Below the pieces are notes generated by a model. The model saw only the letters and a list, made by a program, of their open reading frames with translations. It had not been told where the DNA came from and did no database searches. A DNA stretch of 11,636 nucleotides from Bordetella parapertussis (GTDB taxonomy: Bacteria; Pseudomonadota; Gammaproteobacteria; Burkholderiales; Burkholderiaceae_B). This document shows, in pieces, positions 7,677 to 11,636 of the stretch. How positions within the stretch are numbered: the first letter of the stretch is position 1; each line of letters begins with the position of its first letter. The stretch lies in NCBI GenBank assembly GCA_945882005.1, contig CAMCWG010000067.1:1-11636 (forward strand), given 5' to 3'. The translations under genes and the position numbers were made by a program.

Positions 7677-7808
7677 TTTTTTCTCTTCGTTTAAGGACTT
7701 ACCGCTCCACCGTTAATTTTAGGCGGATAAAACGGCTCATCTCTTACAATGGGGTCAATCTTACCGAAACCAACAAAGCTTTGCCTGCCGATCGCTTGTC
7801 TTTTTGAC
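7677..7808. promoter_or_regulatory. Divergent intergenic control region (rubredoxin-pyr operon / thiD-like-thiE)
   Basis: This 132-base AT-richer gap lies between two divergent genes and must serve both directions. On the + strand TACAAT (7745-7750) is a good -10 without a clear -35, and would leave a leader of about 50 bases. On the - strand TAAAAT (complement of 7716-7721) is a good -10, also without a recognisable -35. I looked for a TPP riboswitch before the thiamine genes and a PyrR-type attenuator before the pyr operon and saw neither. Confidence 0.35.
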
Positions 7809-8630
7809 ATGAATTCACCTGTTTCAACACCGATTACGCTGATTTTTGGCCCTTTTGACCCAACCGGCTCAGACGGATTGCCTGCGGACGCGGTCACGTG
7901 TGCCGCGCTTGGCGGGCACGCGATCTCAACGCTCACTGCAGTCACCATCCAGGATACGGCCGAGAGCGAGTCGGTCTTTCCCTGTCCGGCCGAACAAATC
8001 GATGATCAGGCCCGTTGCCTGCTGGAAGACGTGCCGGTTGGCGCAATAAAAGTGGGGGCATTGAACTCTGCTGAAGCCGTCAGTGCGGTCGCGCAAATCG
8101 CGGCGGATTACAGCCAAGTTCCTTTGGTGTTGCACTTGGGCGCACCAGAAATCACCACGGAACAACCAGAGGAAGAAGAGGAAGAGGAAGTCGAGGATCT
8201 CGTTGGATCGGTCCTTGAGTTGCTCGTCCCGCAAGCACATGTTGTGGTCATCGAAGCGCGTCGGTTGACACAATGGATCACTGAGGATGTACTGGAAGCA
8301 TCCGGACTGACGGCGGGTCCACAAGCGCTGCAGGCCATTGGTGCCGACTGGGTGTTAGTCACAGGAAGTCCGCAGCGCCCCGGGCACTTGGTGAACGCTC
8401 TGCTTGGACCAGATAATGAAACGTTCACCTGGCCCTGGGTTGCGCCACCAGAGCGGCTACGCGACTCCGGTGGGTTGGTTGCGGCAGCACTCGCAGCCCT
8501 ACTCGCGCAAGGACTCAGCGTGGAAGAAGCAGCAAAACAGGCCTGTACGCACGCTGAACAAGCGCTTGCGCAGTCTTTTCAGCCCGGGATGGGGCGCCGC
8601 ATCGCACGGCGCCATCCTAGCGCCTCCTGA
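7809..8630 (+). CDS. ThiD-like (hydroxymethyl)pyrimidine kinase homologue, probably degenerate
   Basis: This 273-residue ribokinase-fold protein resembles HMP/HMP-P kinase. The N-terminal block GPFDPTGSDGLPAD (14-27) matches DPSGGAGIQAD of ThiD only loosely, followed by CAALGGHAISTLTAVTIQDT (31-50) and KVGAL (81-85). The C-terminal block expected as GTGCxxSAAL reads DSGGLVAAAL (219-228), so the catalytic Cys of ThiD is absent. Between residues 111 and 131 lies a low-complexity acidic tract of seven Glu in a row (bases 8169-8189). It may be a low-activity kinase, a protein with another substrate, or a non-catalytic partner. The ATG at 7809 puts the first strand where expected; a farther ATG at 7749 overlaps the promoter-like -10. 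No good Shine-Dalgarno is seen. thiE follows after 25 bases, which keeps a link to thiamine plausible. Confidence 0.8.
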   Translation: MNSPVSTPITLIFGPFDPTGSDGLPADAVTCAALGGHAISTLTAVTIQDTAESESVFPCPAEQIDDQARCLLEDVPVGAIKVGALNSAEAVSAVAQIAADYSQVPLVLHLGAPEITTEQPEEEEEEEVEDLVGSVLELLVPQAHVVVIEARRLTQWITEDVLEASGLTAGPQALQAIGADWVLVTGSPQRPGHLVNALLGPDNETFTWPWVAPPERLRDSGGLVAAALAALLAQGLSVEEAAKQACTHAEQALAQSFQPGMGRRIARRHPSAS

Positions 8631-8655
8631 TCAATTTAATCTCAGATCCGCTCCT

Positions 8656-9315
8656 ATGGACAATAACCTCAGGTTTCCGCGCGGCCTCTACGGCGTGACA
8701 CCAGAATGGGCTGATGCGGACAGGCTTGACGAAGCTGTGCGTGCTGCCGCACGTGGTGGCATGACGGCACTGCAATTGCGGCACAAAACAGCGACGCCCG
8801 CCTGGCGCAAAACACTCGCGCAACGCCTACGCGACATCTGCCAGGAACACGGCGTAGTGTTTTTGATCAACGACGACTGGCGGCTTGCTCTGGAAATCGG
8901 CGCGGACGGTGTGCACGTCGGGCGCGAAGACGACGCGCCAGACTTGGTTCGGCGTGAGATCGGCCCCAGCTTGTTGCTGGGGGTCTCTTGCTATGCGGAC
9001 ATAGGCCTTGCCGCTAAACACTTAGCGCACCACGTTGACTACATTGCCTTCGGCGCCATGTTCACGTCCCAAACTAAACCACTCGCCCCGCCCGCACCGT
9101 TGTCGGTGCTGACTAACGGCAAAGCACTATGCCAAAAAATGCTGCATCCCCGCCCCGCAGTGGTCGCGATCGGCGGCATCGGCGTAGCGCAGGCCGACTC
9201 GGTGATCCAAGCCGGCGCGGACGCAATCGCCGTGGTGGGTGGACTCTTTGCCACGCCAAACATTGAAGAGACTGCGCGCACGTTCAGCGCGAAGTTCCCA
9301 GACGCCCTCACATAA
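8656..9315 (+). CDS. thiE: Thiamine phosphate synthase (ThiE)
   Basis: This 219-residue TIM-barrel enzyme couples HMP pyrophosphate with thiazole phosphate to give thiamine phosphate. The family blocks are QLRHK (40-44; usually Q-x-R-D/E-K, so the acidic residue is His here), INDD (71-74), [12 protein letters not shown] (82-93), GVSCY (109-113), [11 protein letters not shown] (132-142), VVAIGGI (169-175) and [13 protein letters not shown] (186-198). Length is normal. The ATG at 8656 precedes the first strand by a few residues; upstream codons in this frame overlap the thiD-like gene in another frame and look non-coding. The ribosome binding site is weak. It probably shares a transcript with the preceding gene, and hemL follows after 37 bases. 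Confidence 0.93.
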   Translation: MDNNLRFPRGLYGVTPEWADADRLDEAVRAAARGGMTALQLRHKTATPAWRKTLAQRLRDICQEHGVVFLINDDWRLALEIGADGVHVGREDDAPDLVRREIGPSLLLGVSCYADIGLAAKHLAHHVDYIAFGAMFTSQTKPLAPPAPLSVLTNGKALCQKMLHPRPAVVAIGGIGVAQADSVIQAGADAIAVVGGLFATPNIEETARTFSAKFPDALT

Positions 9316-9352
9316 ACCTAATACTTTCTCCCGACTAACCGGAGTACTTCCT

Positions 9353-10636
9353 ATGCCAACTAATGCCGAACTCTTCGCACGCGCCAGCCGCAGTATTCCT
9401 GGTGGCGTCAATTCACCCGTCCGTGCCTTCCGCTCGGTAGGTGGCACACCGCGTTTTGTTGCCCGCGCACAGGGCCCCTATTTTTGGGATGCAGAGGACA
9501 AACGCTATATCGACTACATCGGCTCCTGGGGTCCGGCAATTCTGGGGCATGCGCATCCTGAGGTTGTGCGTGCCGTGCAAGAGGCCGCCGTCCATGGTCT
9601 GTCTTACGGTGCACCCACCGAGGCAGAGATCGAAATCGCCGAAATGCTGATCGCACGTATGCCCTCAATCGAACAGGTGCGTCTAGTGAGCTCGGGCACT
9701 GAAGCCACCATGACCGCGATTCGTTTAGCGCGAGGCGCAACTGGGCGCAACAAGATCATCAAATTCGAAGGCTGTTATCACGGTCATGCAGACAGCTTGC
9801 TCGTAAAAGCAGGCTCAGGGCTGCTGACCTTTGGCAACCCAACCTCAGCAGGCGTGCCGCCCGAGTTCGTTGCGCACACGATCGTGTTGGATTACAACGA
9901 CATCGCTGGCGTCAAAGCAGCGTTCGCGCAACACGGCAATGAAATCGCTTGCATCATCGTGGAACCGATCGCTGGGAACATGAATATGATCAAGCCTATT
10001 CCAGGCTTTCTAGAAACACTGCGCAGCGAATGTACGGCGCATGGCGCACTCTTGATATTCGATGAAGTCATGACAGGCTTTCGTGTCGGACCTCAAGGCG
10101 TACAAGGACTAACAGGGATCAAACCGGACATCACAACTCTTGCAAAGGTAATCGGCGGCGGAATGCCCATCGGTGCTTTCGGTGCGAGTGCCAAAATCAT
10201 GAGCAACATCGCGCCGCTTGGCGGCGTCTACCAAGCCGGCACACTTTCCGGTAACCCAGTCGCCGTTGCAGCAGGCATCACGACCTTAAAGCTGCTAGCC
10301 CAGCCCGGCTTTTATGAGGACCTCGGTAAGCGTACCCGCACCCTCTGCGACGGACTCGTCGAACGCGCACGCGCACACAAGATTCCCTTTAGCGCAGACT
10401 GTGTTGGAGGCATGTTTGGCGTGTACTTCTCAAACAATATTCCAAGCACTCTGGCCGAAGTTTCCGAGAGCAACATCGACATGTTTAAGGTGTTTTTCCA
10501 TGCCATGCTCGATGAAGGTGTGTACTTCGCACCCTCGGCCTACGAGGCAGGGTTTGTTTCGAGCACCCACGACGACAGCGTCATCGCAGCAACCATTGCG
10601 GCCGCCGACAAAGTGTTTGCGAAATTAAACGCCTAA
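9353..10636 (+). CDS. hemL: Glutamate-1-semialdehyde 2,1-aminomutase
   Basis: This 427-residue PLP enzyme isomerises glutamate-1-semialdehyde to 5-aminolevulinate, the first committed tetrapyrrole precursor of the C5 pathway. Blocks seen are [14 protein letters not shown] (13-26), SSGTEATM (113-120), FEGCYHGH (138-145), DEVMTGFR (237-244), the PLP lysine Lys265 in [10 protein letters not shown], and GTLSGNP (296-302). Length is standard. GGAG at 9341-9344 lies 8 bases before the ATG, which fixes the start. The 3' end overlaps the convergent livF by 12 bases, leaving no terminator space between them. Confidence 0.97.
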   Translation: MPTNAELFARASRSIPGGVNSPVRAFRSVGGTPRFVARAQGPYFWDAEDKRYIDYIGSWGPAILGHAHPEVVRAVQEAAVHGLSYGAPTEAEIEIAEMLIARMPSIEQVRLVSSGTEATMTAIRLARGATGRNKIIKFEGCYHGHADSLLVKAGSGLLTFGNPTSAGVPPEFVAHTIVLDYNDIAGVKAAFAQHGNEIACIIVEPIAGNMNMIKPIPGFLETLRSECTAHGALLIFDEVMTGFRVGPQGVQGLTGIKPDITTLAKVIGGGMPIGAFGASAKIMSNIAPLGGVYQAGTLSGNPVAVAAGITTLKLLAQPGFYEDLGKRTRTLCDGLVERARAHKIPFSADCVGGMFGVYFSNNIPSTLAEVSESNIDMFKVFFHAMLDEGVYFAPSAYEAGFVSSTHDDSVIAATIAAADKVFAKLNA

Positions 10637-11329
10637 GTAGCGCGTCCAAAGAGCGCGATCGGCATCTAGTTCGGCAGAGCTACCCTGCCATACGACGCGA
10701 CCGCGCTCGAGAATAATATGTCGATCGGCAAGCTTGATCAGCCGTTCGACATATTTATCGATGACTAAAATAGTTTGACCAGCCTCGCGCAGACGCGCAA
10801 GACACTGCCAAATCTCTTCACGAACGATCGGTGCTAGCCCTTCAGTGGCCTCATCAAGAATCAACAGTTTGGGATTGGTGACCAACGCACGACCAATCGC
10901 CAACATCTGTTGCTCGCCACCCGACAATTGATTACCCATGTTGCTCTGGCGCTCGCGCAGGCGCGGAAACATCTCAAACACCCGTTCCAGATCCCACCGC
11001 TGACTTGCATTGCCATTACGCTGTGCAGCAAAGGCCGTCAGATGCTCGCGAACCGAAAGATTCGGAAAGCACTGTCGCCCCTCAGGAACAATCGCCAGAC
11101 CAAGGCGGGCGATGCGATCAGGCGTCCATCCCGACACATCTTGTCCATCAAAGCTCAGTCGTCCTGCTTGCAGAGGCAATTGGCCAAACACCGTACGCAC
11201 AAGTGTCGACTTACCCATCCCGTTACGTCCTAGCAACGCAACCACCTCACCCGCACCGATCTCAAGAGAAACATCAAAGAGCACTTGGCTTAAGCCATAC
11301 CCGCTTTGAATATTTGTCACACGCAACAT
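10625..11329 (-). CDS. livF: Branched-chain amino acid type ABC transporter ATP-binding protein (LivF)
   Basis: This 234-residue ABC ATPase on the cytosolic face of the inner membrane powers a Liv/HAAT-type importer. It has Walker [10 protein letters not shown] (34-42), the Q-loop region [13 protein letters not shown] (81-93), signature LSGGEQQ (135-141) and Walker [12 protein letters not shown] (155-165). The VPEGR and ATEGL blocks identify LivF. The H-loop position reads VIDKYVERL without His, as is common for a LivF subgroup. GAGGAGG lies 7 bases before the ATG, which shares one base with the livG stop (TAATG). The substrate is not readable; Liv-type ATPases also serve amides, urea and aromatic acids. 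Confidence 0.94.
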   Translation of the reverse strand: MLRVTNIQSGYGLSQVLFDVSLEIGAGEVVALLGRNGMGKSTLVRTVFGQLPLQAGRLSFDGQDVSGWTPDRIARLGLAIVPEGRQCFPNLSVREHLTAFAAQRNGNASQRWDLERVFEMFPRLRERQSNMGNQLSGGEQQMLAIGRALVTNPKLLILDEATEGLAPIVREEIWQCLARLREAGQTILVIDKYVERLIKLADRHIILERGRVVWQGSSAELDADRALWTRYLGV

Positions 11330-11636
11330 TACGCTGCCTCCTCGCCGAGGTAGGCTTGCCGTACAGCTGCGTTGGCGCGTATCTCGTCTGGGGTGCCCGT
11401 GGCGATCACGCGACCGTACACCAGCACAGAGATACGATCCGCGAGCCGAAATACTGCCTGCATGTCGTGCTCTACAAGCAGCATCGCAACACGGCCACGC
11501 AAGGAAGCAATTAGCTCTGTCAAGCGAACGGTCTCGTCAGGACCCATTCCCGCCATCGGCTCATCAAGCAACAAGACTCTCGGCCGGGCGGCAAGCGCCA
11601 AGGCGAATTCCAATTTGCGCTGCTCACCATGCGGCA
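11329..11636 (-). CDS. livG: Branched-chain amino acid type ABC transporter ATP-binding protein (LivG), 3' part only
   Basis: This is the C-terminal 102 residues of an ABC ATPase that continues past the right edge; the N-terminal half with Walker A is not visible. It shows a signature region PHGEQRKLE at the window edge, Walker B VLLLDEPMAGMGP, the H-loop VEHDM, and the C-terminal block GTPDEIRANAAVRQAYLGEE, the latter typical of LivG. The codon before Pro is cut by the edge (it ends in TG). The signature thus carries Pro where LSxGEQ has Ser. It is coupled to livF through TAATG. Permease and binding-protein genes would be expected upstream, outside the window. Confidence 0.92.
   Translation of the reverse strand, partial: PHGEQRKLEFALALAARPRVLLLDEPMAGMGPDETVRLTELIASLRGRVAMLLVEHDMQAVFRLADRISVLVYGRVIATGTPDEIRANAAVRQAYLGEEAA

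Noticed and set aside
7749..7808. Upstream ATG extension of the ThiD-like protein by 20 residues
   Set aside because: The ATG overlaps a -10-like element, and the extension does not resemble the family N-terminus; the ATG at 7809 fits better.
7677..7808. TPP riboswitch before the thiamine genes
   Set aside because: The conserved CUGAGA and ACCUGAUC-type elements are not present.
8404..8655. N-terminal extension of ThiE in an open frame
   Set aside because: The added residues overlap the 3' part of the ThiD-like gene in another frame and are rich in Arg, Gln and Ser without family resemblance.
9239..9352. N-terminal extension of HemL
   Set aside because: It overlaps the thiE 3' end; the ATG at 9353 has GGAG at ideal spacing and begins with the normal HemL N-terminus.
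11005..11514. Long open frame of 169 codons on the + strand
   Set aside because: It lies antisense across livF and livG, whose motifs are unmistakable; its product has no recognisable domain and no ribosome binding site.

Overview
The window looks like chromosomal core DNA of a betaproteobacterium, most likely order Burkholderiales. That assignment rests on gene neighbourhoods known from that group: a rubredoxin gene divergent from a ThiD-like/thiE/hemL block, and a yqgE-ruvX-pyrR-pyrB-pyrC'-plsC string. It is inferred from gene order and protein family resemblance, not from a database search. Coding density is very high. There is no tRNA, rRNA, CRISPR array, insertion sequence or phage gene that I can support.

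Layout. (1) Positions 3-92 hold the 3' end of an unidentified + strand gene, coupled by an ATGA overlap to apaH (89-925). (2) An alpha/beta hydrolase (922-1761, -) meets apaH tail to tail. It diverges from a LigJ-type 4-oxalomesaconate hydratase (1892-2926, +), so the pair shares a 130-base control region; this is the most accessory-looking part of the window. (3) A short GC-rich spacer with nested inverted repeats (about 2947-2997) separates ligJ from a convergent operon. (4) That operon runs on the - strand from 7676 down to 2986: rubredoxin, yqgE, ruvX, pyrR, pyrB, the catalytically dead dihydroorotase homologue pyrC', and a plsC-like acyltransferase. Its genes are separated by 10 bases or fewer, and four of the six junctions overlap. 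(5) Divergent from it on the + strand are a degenerate ThiD-like kinase homologue, thiE and hemL. (6) livF and the 3' part of livG (-), two ATPases of a branched-chain amino acid type ABC importer, converge on hemL and run off the right edge.

How the genes work together. pyrB with pyrC' should make the aspartate transcarbamoylase complex known in pseudomonads and related bacteria, in which the inactive dihydroorotase chain is structural; pyrR is the pyrimidine regulator/uracil phosphoribosyltransferase. thiE serves thiamine synthesis and hemL serves tetrapyrrole synthesis. ligJ is a lone step of protocatechuate/gallate meta-cleavage catabolism; its partner enzymes are not in view.

Most of the window is ordinary. 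The points most worth a second look are the ThiD homologue that lacks the usual catalytic Cys motif and carries a seven-Glu tract, the orphan ligJ/hydrolase divergent pair set between housekeeping genes, and the loss of all recognisable metal-binding His residues in PyrC'.
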